Positions 54,859 through 63,107 of a stretch of DNA of 64,000 nucleotides are shown here, piece after piece. Position 1 is the first letter of the stretch. Every line of letters starts with the position of its first letter. This DNA comes from Clostridia bacterium (lineage in GTDB: Bacteria; Bacillota; Clostridia; Oscillospirales; RGIG7773). The notes under the pieces are model-generated. The model was not told the DNA's origin, searched no databases, and saw only the letters and a list, made by a program, of their open reading frames with translations. The stretch is taken from the NCBI GenBank assembly GCA_017554835.1, contig JAFZHO010000039.1, positions 1 through 64,000 on the forward strand, read 5' to 3'. The translations under genes and the position numbers were made by a program.

Positions 54859-55485
54859 ATGGCAAGATATACTGGAGCTGTATGCAGACTTTGCAGAAGA
54901 GAAGGTCAGAAACTTTTCTTGAAAGGCGAAAGATGTTATTCAGATAAATGCTCAATGGCGCGCAGAGCATATGCACCCGGCCAGCACGGTCAGGCGAGAA
55001 CTAAACTTTCAGAATATGGAAGACAGATGCGTGAAAAACAAAAATCAAAAAGATACTACGGAGTTCTTGAAAATCAGTTCGAAACTTATTTCGAAATGGC
55101 TGATAAAATGCAGGGACAGACTGGTTCTAACCTATTCAAAATCCTTGAATCAAGATTAGACAACGTAGTTTACAGATTAGGCTTTGCTATGTCTAGACCG
55201 GAGGCGAGACAGCTTGTTCGTCACGGCCACTTTACCGTTAACGGTAAAAAAGTTAACATCCCTTCTTTCTTAGTTAAAGAAGGCAATGTTATCGCTATAA
55301 AAGAAGGAAGCATGGATAGCGAAAAAATCAAAGCTATCTTAGAATCCAACGAATCAAAGGTTGTTCCAGAATGGCTAGGATTTGATAAAAAGACTAAAAC
55401 TGCTAAAATCAATCACTTGCCGGCTATGGATGAGATTGACTTTGAAGTTGAAGAGCATCTAATAGTAGAGTTATACTCTAAATAA
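54859..55485 (+). CDS. rpsD: 30S ribosomal protein S4, zinc-containing
   Basis: A 208-residue S4, a primary 16S-binding and autoregulatory protein. [20 protein letters not shown] and [20 protein letters not shown] give the four Cys of the C+ form. The S4 RNA-binding domain is [20 protein letters not shown]. Full length. Confidence 0.98.
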   Translation: MARYTGAVCRLCRREGQKLFLKGERCYSDKCSMARRAYAPGQHGQARTKLSEYGRQMREKQKSKRYYGVLENQFETYFEMADKMQGQTGSNLFKILESRLDNVVYRLGFAMSRPEARQLVRHGHFTVNGKKVNIPSFLVKEGNVIAIKEGSMDSEKIKAILESNESKVVPEWLGFDKKTKTAKINHLPAMDEIDFEVEEHLIVELYSK

Positions 55486-55575
55486 TAATTGATTCACCCT
55501 CAGAGGATTACAATCAGAAAAGTTTGGTAAAAATAAAAAGACGCTAGTTTGTCGTCAATAAGGAGGGTTTCTTTA

Positions 55576-56535
55576 ATGATAGAGATGGAAAAACCGAAAA
55601 TAATGCAGGCAGAAGCATCAGAAGACGGTAGATACGGAAAATTTATCGTTGAACCCCTGGAAAGAGGATACGGTATAACTTTGGGAAATTCCCTAAGAAG
55701 AATACTTCTTTCTTCCTTACCGGGCGTTGCTGCCACATCTATTAAGTTTGACAAGGAAGCCGCAGTGCTTCATGAGTTTTCAACTATAACCGGTGTAAAA
55801 GAAGATGTTACAGAAATTATTCTAAACATCAAAAACCTTATTGCGAAACTTCATTGCGACGGACCAAAAGAAATTGTTCTTAACGCAGAAGGCGCAGGGG
55901 AAGTTACTGCCGCAGATTTCGAAGCAGATGCAGACGTTGAGATTCTTAACCCAGAGCTTCATATCGCTACACTTGGCGAAGATGCTAAATTTACTATGAC
56001 AGTCGTTATAGATAAGGGCAGAGGATACGTTTCTGCAGATAAAAATAAAGCTGCTATCAAAAATATAGTTGGAGCTATTCCGGTAGACTCAATTTACACA
56101 CCTGTTTTAAAGGTGAACTATACAGTAGAAAACACCCGTGTTGGTCAGATAACCGACTTTGACAGACTTATTCTTGAAGTATGGACGGATGGAACTATCG
56201 AACCTGTTGATTCAGTTTCACTTGCTTCAAAAATAATGAGTGAACATCTTAAATTGTTCATTGACTTGTCCGAAAGTGTTAAAAATGCCGAAATCATGGT
56301 AGAAAAAGAAGAAACTAAGAAGGAAAAAATTCTTGAGAAAACTATCGAAGAACTTGATCTTTCCGTTCGTTCTTTCAACTGCTTGAAACGTGCAGGCATC
56401 AATACTGTTGAAGATTTAATTAATAAGACTGAAGACGATATGATGAGAGTTCGTAATCTTGGTCAGAAATCACTTGAAGAAGTTATCGAAAAACTTCATT
56501 CTATGGGTCTGGCTCTTAAAAAAGAAGACGAATAA
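55576..56535 (+). CDS. rpoA: RNA polymerase alpha subunit
   Basis: A 319-residue alpha subunit. The dimerising N-terminal domain holds [20 protein letters not shown] and [17 protein letters not shown]. The C-terminal domain (about 250-319) has [20 protein letters not shown] and [20 protein letters not shown], which contacts UP elements. ATG 55576 is chosen because AAGGAGGG lies upstream; the frame extends to 55549 without a site. Confidence 0.98.
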   Translation: MIEMEKPKIMQAEASEDGRYGKFIVEPLERGYGITLGNSLRRILLSSLPGVAATSIKFDKEAAVLHEFSTITGVKEDVTEIILNIKNLIAKLHCDGPKEIVLNAEGAGEVTAADFEADADVEILNPELHIATLGEDAKFTMTVVIDKGRGYVSADKNKAAIKNIVGAIPVDSIYTPVLKVNYTVENTRVGQITDFDRLILEVWTDGTIEPVDSVSLASKIMSEHLKLFIDLSESVKNAEIMVEKEETKKEKILEKTIEELDLSVRSFNCLKRAGINTVEDLINKTEDDMMRVRNLGQKSLEEVIEKLHSMGLALKKEDE

Positions 56536-56577
56536 ACGGCCTCATATTACGAATTTTAAAGAAGGAGGTATAATATC

Positions 56578-56919
56578 ATGCCAGGAACAAGAAAGCTCGG
56601 TAGAAAAACCGACCATAGAATGTCTATGCTTCGTGGAATGGTAACATATTTACTTGAAAACGGTTCAATCGAAACTACTGTTACAAGAGCTAAAGAGGTA
56701 AGAAGTCTTGCTGAAAAAATGATTACTTTGGCTAAAAACGATACATTACACACAAGACGTCAGGCATACTCTTTTATTACAAAGAAAACAGTTGTTTATA
56801 AATTATTTGACGTAATCGGACCAAAATACGCTGAAAGAAACGGCGGATATACAAGAATTATCAAGAAAGGCCCAAGACGCGGTGACGCTGCTGAAATGGC
56901 AATTATTGAGCTTGTATAA
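56578..56919 (+). CDS. rplQ: 50S ribosomal protein L17
   Basis: A 113-residue L17: [40 protein letters not shown] and [20 protein letters not shown]. Last gene of the supercluster. The usual Firmicutes followers (ecfA1-ecfA2-ecfT-truA) are missing; a membrane/HTH module follows instead. The last 20 bases plus 10 of the 3' flank are repeated at 59221-59250. Confidence 0.98.
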   Translation: MPGTRKLGRKTDHRMSMLRGMVTYLLENGSIETTVTRAKEVRSLAEKMITLAKNDTLHTRRQAYSFITKKTVVYKLFDVIGPKYAERNGGYTRIIKKGPRRGDAAEMAIIELV

Positions 56920-56929
56920 TTAAAGATTT
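56900..56929 (+). repeat. 30-bp direct repeat, copy 1 (rplQ 3' end)
   Basis: Thirty bases covering the last codons of rplQ and ten bases after its stop are identical to 59221-59250; allowing one mismatch the match extends to 36 bp (from 56894). The copies bracket the DUF2975/HTH/DUF4173-like module. Confidence 0.85.
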
Positions 56930-56931
56930 TT

Positions 56932-56969
56932 AAAACGCTGCTTAAGCAATGCTTAAGCAGCGTTTTTTT
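56932..56969 (+). terminator. Terminator of the ribosomal supercluster
   Basis: AAAACGCTGCTTAAGC and GCTTAAGCAGCGTTTT form a perfect 16-bp stem around AAT, followed by a T run. Confidence 0.95.
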
Positions 56970-57009
56970 GCTTATAAATAAAAATTTATCGAAAAACAAT
57001 AAAAAATAG

Positions 57010-57038
57010 TTGACAAATGATAAATAGAAGAATATAAT
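57010..57038 (+). promoter_or_regulatory. Promoter of the DUF2975 module
   Basis: Perfect TTGACA (57010-57015) and TATAAT (57033-57038) with a 17-bp spacer. The 12 bases GTTGACAAATGA recur at 59209-59220. Confidence 0.85.
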
Positions 57039-57066
57039 AAATGCATCAAAGGATTGGAGGATAACT

Positions 57067-57525
57067 ATGGAAAATAGAAAAACAGCTGAAAAAATCACCC
57101 TGGTAATAACAGATATTTCAATATTTTTGTTTTTGTTTTTGAGTGTATTCTGTCGCAGGGCAGTGGAATGGTATGTTGATTTAAGGCAATTTGTTATGAC
57201 AGAATTTGAATTTAATTTATGCTTTGTTATGTCGCTTCTATCTGGAATATCTGCCATAATACTTCTTATGGCAATACATTCTATGCTTTATAACGTAATA
57301 AAAAACAGAATCTTTATACAAAAAAACGCCTTTTGTTTCAAAATCGTATCGATATGTTCCCTTGCGATTTGCCTTGCTTTTTTAGTGATTCTGATAAAAT
57401 GCAGGGTATTTATAGGGCTTGTTGTGGTTTTGGTGTTTATGTTTGTGGGGTTGATATCATACATAATCTTTAAGTTTATGGAAAACGCCATAAAGATAAA
57501 AGAAGAAAATGATTATACAATATAA
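57067..57525 (+). CDS. DUF2975-family membrane protein
   Basis: A 152-residue protein with four hydrophobic helices (about 10-30, 48-75, 93-115, 118-142). The segment NRIFIQKNAFCFKIVSICSL, between helices 2 and 3, is the most characteristic part of DUF2975 proteins. These are nearly always encoded next to a small Cro/C1 regulator, as here, like B. subtilis YoaS-YozG. Function unknown. TTGGAGG precedes the ATG. It is the first gene of a three-gene unit with its own strong promoter. Confidence 0.8.
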   Translation: MENRKTAEKITLVITDISIFLFLFLSVFCRRAVEWYVDLRQFVMTEFEFNLCFVMSLLSGISAIILLMAIHSMLYNVIKNRIFIQKNAFCFKIVSICSLAICLAFLVILIKCRVFIGLVVVLVFMFVGLISYIIFKFMENAIKIKEENDYTI

Positions 57526-57536
57526 GGGAGTATAAA

Positions 57537-57752
57537 ATGGCTATAATAATTAATCTGGACGTTATGATGGCAAAAAGAAAAATCGGGCTTACTGAGCTTG
57601 CCGAAAAAATAGATATAACTCCTGCCAATTTATCCATATTAAAAAACGGCAAGGCAAAGGCAGTGAGGTTTTCCACTTTGGAGGCAATTTGCAAGGAACT
57701 TGATTGTCAGCCGGGAGATATTCTGGAGTTCAGGGGGGAAAATAATGAATAA
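57537..57752 (+). CDS. Small Cro/C1 HTH regulator (YozG-like)
   Basis: A 71-residue regulator consisting almost only of an HTH: MAKRKIGLTELAEKIDITPA and NLSILKNGKAKAVRFSTLEA, ending KELDCQPGDILEF. This is the YozG-like form that accompanies DUF2975 proteins. It lies 11 bp after the DUF2975 gene and overlaps the next start by 8 bp. It may regulate its own operon, possibly under control of the membrane partner (inference). Confidence 0.88.
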   Translation: MAIIINLDVMMAKRKIGLTELAEKIDITPANLSILKNGKAKAVRFSTLEAICKELDCQPGDILEFRGENNE

Positions 57753-59190
57753 CTTTGAAAGAAAAGATAAAAATTTAGTTTGGTTATCAGCTATTATAGG
57801 AATTTTATATTTTATGCTGGTGTTTTTTGAAGGGCACGGAATAGGAACAGTAGTATTCTTTCTGTGCTATTACGGAATGGTTTTCTATGCCGGAAAAGGC
57901 GAGGAAAATTTTTCAGCAAGAAAAGGAAGGATATTTTTAATTCCGATTAGTGTATTGATGCTGTGTTTTTTAATATATGATAATTCTGTGCTGAACTTTT
58001 TTAATGTTCCTTTGATGATAATATTGATAACACTTCATACCGCCACTATGTTTTCTAAAAATGATTCTGAAAACCCTGTCGTTTTGTTTTTTAGAGGATT
58101 TTTCAAAAGCTCTGTTTTGAACGGAGACAAAATGTTCAAAGTAATTATGGCAAAAGAAGAAAAATCTAAAAACAAAACAGGGCTGGGAATTTTTATAGGC
58201 GTTTTGGTGGGGCTTCCTATTTTTGCAGTTGTAACGGGGCTTCTATGTTCAGCTGACCAGAGATTTAGTCAGGTAACCGCAAAATTGCTTAATTTTATAA
58301 ACGTTGATTTTCTGTCAGTTATTTCGGATATAGTTTTGGGAATTTGCCTGAGTGTATTTATTTACGGTGCGATTTTTTATAACAGACATACCACTGAAAT
58401 ACAGGAACAAAAACAACTAAACTCTTTTGTTATTAATCAGGCCGTGGGAACGACCGTATTATTTATGGTAAGTATCTCGTATATACTTTATCTTGTTTTG
58501 CAGTTTGAGTATTTATTTTCTGCTATAAGCGGAAAGTTACCGGAAAATTTTATCTATTCCCAATATGCAAGAAGCGGATTTTTTGAACTATTTATTATAG
58601 CGGTCATTAACTTTGTGTTAGTAGTATTTTTCGCAAATACAGGAAAGGGAAAAGTGCTGAAAACTGCGGTATTATTGGTTTCCTCTATAACATTGCTTCT
58701 TATTATATCCTCCGTTTCCAAAATGATTCTTTATATAAGAGAATATGATTTGACAAGACTTCGTGTTTATACAACATGGTTTATGGCAGTTTTGTTTATT
58801 ATATTCGTATTCATAATAGTTAAAATGTTTAATGAAAAGATTAAGATATTTAATAGTTCTTTAGCAATTTTTTTATCAATGTATCTGATTTTGAATATTG
58901 TCAATACTGACGGAATAATCGGAAGATACAATACAGAAAACTATATGAACGGAAGCAGAGAGACAATAGATATAGAAAATATTGCGTCTTTGTCTGACAG
59001 CGGAATTATATATCTTGAAAAAATAGCGGAGGGAGATTATCCTGAGTCAGAACAGGCGACCTATGCCCTTTGTAAACGAAAAGACTATATAAATAATAAA
59101 AAAGATTGGCTGGAATTTAATATTTCCACCCTGATATTGAAGGAAAAACTTAAAAATATAGACGAAACAGTATATGTATATTATGATTAA
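57745..59190 (+). CDS. Polytopic membrane protein, DUF4173-like
   Basis: A 481-residue membrane protein with about 11-12 predicted helices and a soluble C-terminal 85 residues (ENIASLSDSGIIYLEKIAEG; LCKRKDYINNKKDWLEFNIS). The segment TRLRVYTTWFMAVLFIIFVF followed by NTDGIIGRYN matches the pattern of DUF4153/DUF4173 proteins as I know them; function unknown. ATG 57745 is chosen because GGGGGGAAAA lies just upstream, and it overlaps the HTH gene. The unit therefore combines two membrane proteins and one DNA-binding protein. Confidence 0.65.
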   Translation: MNNFERKDKNLVWLSAIIGILYFMLVFFEGHGIGTVVFFLCYYGMVFYAGKGEENFSARKGRIFLIPISVLMLCFLIYDNSVLNFFNVPLMIILITLHTATMFSKNDSENPVVLFFRGFFKSSVLNGDKMFKVIMAKEEKSKNKTGLGIFIGVLVGLPIFAVVTGLLCSADQRFSQVTAKLLNFINVDFLSVISDIVLGICLSVFIYGAIFYNRHTTEIQEQKQLNSFVINQAVGTTVLFMVSISYILYLVLQFEYLFSAISGKLPENFIYSQYARSGFFELFIIAVINFVLVVFFANTGKGKVLKTAVLLVSSITLLLIISSVSKMILYIREYDLTRLRVYTTWFMAVLFIIFVFIIVKMFNEKIKIFNSSLAIFLSMYLILNIVNTDGIIGRYNTENYMNGSRETIDIENIASLSDSGIIYLEKIAEGDYPESEQATYALCKRKDYINNKKDWLEFNISTLILKEKLKNIDETVYVYYD

Positions 59191-59220
59191 ATTCCGTCAG
59201 GAATAAAGGTTGACAAATGA

Positions 59221-59250
59221 CAATTATTGAGCTTGTATAATTAAAGATTT
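59221..59250 (+). repeat. 30-bp direct repeat, copy 2
   Basis: Identical to 56900-56929 (rplQ 3' end), 2321 bp away. It follows GTTGACAAATGA, which repeats the -35 region at 57009-57020. A terminator different from that of rplQ follows directly, so this may be the original downstream flank of rplQ. Confidence 0.85.
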
Positions 59251-59251
59251 A

Positions 59252-59286
59252 AAAAGCATTGTCGAGTTTTCGGCAATGCTTTTTTA
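59252..59286 (+). terminator. Terminator after copy 2
   Basis: AAAAGCATTG and CAATGCTTTT pair around an inner C-G stem and TTTT loop, followed by a T run. Confidence 0.85.
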
Positions 59287-59315
59287 TTGACAAAATCACG
59301 ATAATATTATATTAT
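59287..59315 (+). promoter_or_regulatory. Promoter of the preQ1-queT transcript
   Basis: TTGACA (59287-59292) and TATTAT (59310-59315) with a 17-bp spacer, placing the start just before the riboswitch. Confidence 0.8.
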
Positions 59316-59324
59316 ACTTATTAC

Positions 59325-59367
59325 GAGATGTTCCCTTGCATAACCATCTCAAATAAAAAACAAGGAG
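59325..59367 (+). promoter_or_regulatory. PreQ1-I riboswitch controlling translation of queT
   Basis: Stem GAGATG (59325-59330)/CATCTC (59345-59350) with a 14-base loop, then the A-rich tail AAATAAAAAA. Tail bases CAAGG (59361-59365) pair with CCTTG (59334-59338) in the loop, forming the class-I H-type pseudoknot. CAAGG is part of the ribosome binding site CAAGGAG, so bound preQ1 should hide it. The downstream gene is queT, which supports the class. Confidence 0.88.
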
Positions 59368-59375
59368 AAATTTTT

Positions 59376-59873
59376 ATGAAAAAAACCCCATTGAAGTTAA
59401 CGAGGGGTGCGCTTATAGCCGCCAGCTACGTTGTTGTCACACTTTTAACAGCGTCTTTTGCTTATAAGGACATTCAGTTTCGTGTTGCGGAGATACTGAT
59501 GCTTTTGTGTTTTTATAAAAAAGACTATATCCTGCCACTTTCTCTCGGGTGCGCTTTTGCAAATCTTTTTAGTCCCATGGCGCTTATGGATATAACTTTT
59601 GGAACACTTGCAACGGTTTTTGCCGCTATTTTTATGTGGAAATGCAAAAATATTTATATTGCCGCTTTGTTTCCCGTTTTATTCAACGCGGTAATCGTCG
59701 GTGCGGAGCTTAGAATAATGTTTGATATGCCGTTTTTGCTTTCTGCTCTTTCGGTAGGAGCGGGAGAACTTGCCGTTATGGTGGCGGGAGTTATTTTATT
59801 CAAAACCGTTCTTGAAAAAAGAGACGTTTTTCAGAAGGTTTTTGAGCCGGAAAAGTTTACAAAATCTTATTAA
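59376..59873 (+). CDS. queT: QueT-family queuosine-precursor transporter S component
   Basis: A 165-residue membrane protein of the QueT family: RGALIAASYVVVTLLTASFA, IQFRVAEILMLLCFYKKDYI and LGCAFANLFSPMALMDITFG are typical. It would take up preQ1 or a related deazapurine with a shared ECF module. ATG 59376 is chosen because AAGGAG precedes it; the open frame upstream runs through the riboswitch. Regulation by preQ1 is expected at translation. Confidence 0.92.
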   Translation: MKKTPLKLTRGALIAASYVVVTLLTASFAYKDIQFRVAEILMLLCFYKKDYILPLSLGCAFANLFSPMALMDITFGTLATVFAAIFMWKCKNIYIAALFPVLFNAVIVGAELRIMFDMPFLLSALSVGAGELAVMVAGVILFKTVLEKRDVFQKVFEPEKFTKSY

Positions 59874-59915
59874 GTGATATAATATTTCTATATATTTTAT
59901 TAAGGAGAAAAAACT

Positions 59916-60779
59916 ATGAAAAAAATTGGATTTATTGATTATTATATTGATGAATGGCACGCTAATAACTATCCTATCTGGATAAAAGAAAGCTCACTTG
60001 GAAGCGAGTTCGAAGTATCTTATGCCTACGAAATGATTCACCCGGAAGGAAAAACCCATATCGACGAGTGGTGCAAAAATTTTGGCGTTCAGAAATGCGA
60101 TACCATTGAAGAACTTGTTGAGAAAAGTGACTGCATAATCGTTTTATCTCCCGATAATTCCGAAATGCACGAAGAACTTTCTCAGATTCCTCTAAAATCA
60201 GGAAAACCTACATACATCGATAAAACCTTTGCTCCAAGCTATAAAGAAGCAAAAAGAATAATCGATTTGGCAGTTTCTAATAATACTCCAATGTATTCAA
60301 CTTCTGCTTTGAGATTTGCTGACCAGATTGTTAATATGGATAGTGAAAAATTTAATAGAGATACTATTGATTTTGTCAGCACAAGAGGTTCAGGCGTTTT
60401 GCATATTTACGTAATTCATCAGGTTGAAATGGTAGTTCGACTTATGGGCGTTGGTGCAAAATCCGTAACAAATATCGGAACAAAGGCGGCTCCCGTATTT
60501 TCTATCGCTTATAAAGACGGCAGAAAAGCAGTTATCAATATGACTAAATTTGCGCCATATAGCTTTATGGTTCAGAATAAGGACGAGACGGGCTTTGTTT
60601 GCGACGGAGTAACAAGACATTTCGAAAACTTTATCGAAGCAATGCTTAAATTTTTCAATACAGGAAAATCTCCTGTTCCATTTGAAGAAACTCTTGAATG
60701 TATGGCTTTAATCGAGGCGTGCTGCAAGGTATACGATATGCCGGAATATTCAACAATTAATCTTGATGATTGCAAATAA
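59916..60779 (+). CDS. Gfo/Idh/MocA-type oxidoreductase
   Basis: A 287-residue protein. The N-terminal Rossmann half has KIGFIDYYIDEWHANNYPIW, unusually without the GxGxxG loop, then VEKSDCIIVLSPDNSEMHEE and SGKPTYIDKTFAPSYKEAKR. The D-K-T-F-A is where E-K-P is found in the family, with the active Lys present. The C-terminal half has a His in IYVIHQVEMVVRLMG. Relatives act on sugars or inositols. The missing glycine loop hints that NAD binding may be altered. Stands alone with AAGGAG upstream. Confidence 0.75.
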   Translation: MKKIGFIDYYIDEWHANNYPIWIKESSLGSEFEVSYAYEMIHPEGKTHIDEWCKNFGVQKCDTIEELVEKSDCIIVLSPDNSEMHEELSQIPLKSGKPTYIDKTFAPSYKEAKRIIDLAVSNNTPMYSTSALRFADQIVNMDSEKFNRDTIDFVSTRGSGVLHIYVIHQVEMVVRLMGVGAKSVTNIGTKAAPVFSIAYKDGRKAVINMTKFAPYSFMVQNKDETGFVCDGVTRHFENFIEAMLKFFNTGKSPVPFEETLECMALIEACCKVYDMPEYSTINLDDCK

Positions 60780-60782
60780 TCC

Positions 60783-60811
60783 TTGAATCAAAGAGGTATT
60801 TTTGGTATAAT
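60783..60811 (+). promoter_or_regulatory. Promoter of the O-antigen ligase-like gene
   Basis: TTGAAT (60783-60788) and TATAAT (60806-60811) with a 17-bp spacer. Confidence 0.75.
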
Positions 60812-60845
60812 AGATAGGTAATACTAAAATAGGATGGTGATTTTT

Positions 60846-62324
60846 TTGGCAAGTCTTGCTCAAAAAGAATATTCCAAAAATATATGCTGCGCTATTGCAC
60901 TTGTGGTTTTATTTCCCGCAATTTTTATAGTAAATCTGCAGATTCGTTCAGGTGCATCAATTTATACTAAGTTGATAATCCCCCTTATAATCGCAATTTG
61001 CTTTGCTATAGCGTTTCTTATAGTTTCTTTTTATGATAAATTCAAACCCGTTAAATTAAAAGATTACCAGTGGGCTTTGATTGCTTTTGCAGGTGCAATT
61101 TTAATATCTGCAATTTTATTCTGGATAGCCCTTGGCACCGGTAAACTTGATTATTGGAAGGATGCATATCATCAGAACTATTCTCCAATTATAGGATATA
61201 TCGGCGGCAGCGCAAGAATGGAAGGACTTCTGGCTTTCTTCTGCTACTTTATGTATTTTATCGCATCAAGCTCCATTACCGATAAAAAATATATGAAGGT
61301 TATTATCGGCGTATTTATCGGAATCCTTGTAATCTCTTCTTTCTTTGCGATTTTGGAGCATTTTGGCCATATGTATAAGGATAGCAAAGGTAACTACATA
61401 AGACCAAAAGTTTTCTGCGGAAACTCAAACTTCTTTGCAAGTTTTACTACTTTGGGTATTGCGGTTTTGAGTTCTTATATAGTTAACACTAAAAAAACAA
61501 AAATGCTTGCTCTTGCAATTCCAACATATATTCTTGTTTGCTTTGCGACTATTTATAATAACTCACGAAGCGCTTGGATCGGTTCAGGTCTTGCGTGGCT
61601 AAGTATTTTCGCTCTTATAATTTGGGAATTTGCAAAAGATCGCAAATTCAAAGAGCTACTTAAAAAAGGCCTTCTTCTGATGCTATGCGGAATTTTGTTC
61701 CTTAGCGTTCTTGTGATGGTGGTTAAGGTTCTTGAACCAAAAACATATTCAACAAGAATGGAAGCAACAATTGATCAGCTATCAGCTTCAGATGATAAGG
61801 TTGAATCAAAACCTTCTGAAACCCAGGATGCAGCAACTAAGCTATATAACGAAACCTACGTTAAATGGGGCTCAGGTCGTGGCCATTCATTTAAATGGGG
61901 TATTAAAATGCTTTCAGAGAACCCCATATTTGGAACAGGTCCTGATAACTTCAGATTTGCATATCCAAGCGAAGCGTTTGACGAAAGTAAAAGCGCTTAC
62001 GGAAAAGCTCTTGCATTTGATAAAGCCCATAACGAATACGTTCATTTAGGTTCAACTCTTGGTATCGTTGGATTATTTGCATATTTGATATTTGTAACTT
62101 TGATATGTATCAAAGGATTTGGCGATATAAAAAGGGAGAAAGAGGCATATAACGATAACGAAATAATCAAGAAAATGATGTTTGCGGCAGTTATCGGATA
62201 TTTGGGACAGGCGTATTTCAATATAAGCGTTCTCCAGGTTGCGCCTTTCTTCTGGACCTTTATGGGAATTTTGGTTGCCGACTATTTCCCAAAAAGAGTT
62301 ATAAAAAAGACTAAAAAAGCATAA
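60846..62324 (+). CDS. O-antigen ligase/polymerase-like membrane protein
   Basis: A 492-residue protein with about 11-12 helices. IYNNSRSAWIGSGLAWLSIF includes the conserved Arg of the Wzy/WaaL family. The extracellular loop between about 310 and 385 is followed by FGTGPDNFRFAYPSEAF and KAHNEYVHLGSTLGIVGLFA, the most conserved region with its His. In Gram-positive bacteria it may attach or polymerise wall glycans. TTG 60846 fits AGGATGGTGA better than ATG 60834, which lies within it; both remain possible. Confidence 0.82.
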   Translation: MASLAQKEYSKNICCAIALVVLFPAIFIVNLQIRSGASIYTKLIIPLIIAICFAIAFLIVSFYDKFKPVKLKDYQWALIAFAGAILISAILFWIALGTGKLDYWKDAYHQNYSPIIGYIGGSARMEGLLAFFCYFMYFIASSSITDKKYMKVIIGVFIGILVISSFFAILEHFGHMYKDSKGNYIRPKVFCGNSNFFASFTTLGIAVLSSYIVNTKKTKMLALAIPTYILVCFATIYNNSRSAWIGSGLAWLSIFALIIWEFAKDRKFKELLKKGLLLMLCGILFLSVLVMVVKVLEPKTYSTRMEATIDQLSASDDKVESKPSETQDAATKLYNETYVKWGSGRGHSFKWGIKMLSENPIFGTGPDNFRFAYPSEAFDESKSAYGKALAFDKAHNEYVHLGSTLGIVGLFAYLIFVTLICIKGFGDIKREKEAYNDNEIIKKMMFAAVIGYLGQAYFNISVLQVAPFFWTFMGILVADYFPKRVIKKTKKA

Positions 62325-62329
62325 TATAA

Positions 62330-62360
62330 AAAAGTCTTCGGAATTCTCCGAAGACTTTTG
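62330..62360 (+). terminator. Terminator after ligase-like gene
   Basis: AAAAGTCTTCGG and CCGAAGACTTTT form a perfect 12-bp stem around AATTCT. Confidence 0.93.
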
Positions 62361-62383
62361 CTTTTAATCTTTTGAAATGAATA

Positions 62384-62412
62384 TTGATTTTTATATCAAA
62401 ATGTTTTATAAT
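62384..62412 (+). promoter_or_regulatory. Promoter of tRNA-Pro
   Basis: TTGATT (62384-62389) and TATAAT (62407-62412) with a 17-bp spacer, 18 bases before the tRNA. Confidence 0.75.
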
Positions 62413-62430
62413 ACAATATGTTGAAAATAA

Positions 62431-62507
62431 CGAGATGTGGCTCAGCTTGGTGGAGCGCCACGTTCGGGACGTGGAGGTCGCAAGTTCAAATCTTGTCATC
62501 TCGACCA
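62431..62507 (+). tRNA. tRNA-Pro (anticodon CGG)
   Basis: A 77-nt cloverleaf: acceptor CGAGATG/CATCTCG, D arm GCTC/GAGC, anticodon stem CCACG/CGTGG with loop TTCGGGA (anticodon CGG at 62465-62467), variable AGGTC and T arm GCAAG-TTCAAAT-CTTGT. The discriminator A and an encoded CCA end follow. It reads CCG codons. It stands alone between its own promoter and terminator. Confidence 0.97.
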
Positions 62508-62508
62508 G

Positions 62509-62556
62509 AAAAAGACCGAAGTTGAAAGATAAAATCTTCAATTTCGGTCTTTTTAT
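62509..62556 (+). terminator. Terminator after tRNA-Pro
   Basis: AAAGACCGAAGTTGAA and TTCAATTTCGGTCTTT pair over 16 positions with one G-T wobble, followed by T. It begins two bases after the tRNA CCA. Confidence 0.92.
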
Positions 62557-62578
62557 TATATCTTTTTTCAAAACTCTC

Positions 62579-62607
62579 TTGATTTTTAATAGCAAACCAA
62601 GTATAAT
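62579..62607 (+). promoter_or_regulatory. Promoter of the marR-ABC exporter operon
   Basis: TTGATT (62579-62584) and TATAAT (62602-62607) with a 17-bp spacer. Just downstream TGTTTAA repeats at 62618-62624 and 62633-62639, in AT-rich sequence suited to a MarR operator. Confidence 0.65.
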
Positions 62608-62654
62608 AATGATTAAATGTTTAATTATTAACTGTTTAACGAAAGGAGAGTTTT

Positions 62655-63092
62655 ATGTCGAAGGAGAAGCTTTTTCGGGCTATTGAAATGATGATAAAAA
62701 TCAATAAACTGCACCACGAAATGATAGACTACCGAGCAAAAGAGATTGGTATGCATCAAACTCAGCATAGAATTCTGATGCATCTGGCACGAGACGCAAA
62801 GTTTTCCTCTCAGAAGGAACTTGCTGATCGTCTTCGGATAACTCCTGCGGCCGTTACCGTTGCGCTAAAAAAGATTGAGCAGGACGGCTACGTGGAGCGA
62901 GCACTTGGCCATGATGCAAGGTATAACGAACTTCGCATAACGGAGAAGGGGAGAGAGCTTGTTAATCGGACGAGAGAGATTTTTCAGGCGGCAGATACTG
63001 CTATGTTTGAAAATTTTTCTGATGAAGAACTTGATAGTTATATATCCTGTCTTTCAAAAATGCAGTCAAATATAGAAAAACAAACTTTTTAG
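62655..63092 (+). CDS. MarR-family transcriptional regulator
   Basis: A 145-residue winged-helix dimer. QTQHRILMHLARDAKFSSQK then ELADRLRITPAAVTVALKKI (recognition helix) and the wing GYVERALGHDARYNELRITE are standard. It precedes an ABC exporter gene by 15 bp, a frequent arrangement in which MarR represses the exporter until a drug or metabolite binds. AAAGGAGAG precedes the ATG. Confidence 0.93.
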   Translation: MSKEKLFRAIEMMIKINKLHHEMIDYRAKEIGMHQTQHRILMHLARDAKFSSQKELADRLRITPAAVTVALKKIEQDGYVERALGHDARYNELRITEKGRELVNRTREIFQAADTAMFENFSDEELDSYISCLSKMQSNIEKQTF

Positions 63093-63107
63093 AAAGGATT
63101 TATTATA

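Noticed and set aside
62311..62595. 94-codon frame antisense to the tRNA
   Set aside because: Spans a tRNA gene and two terminators; a frequent false gene call.
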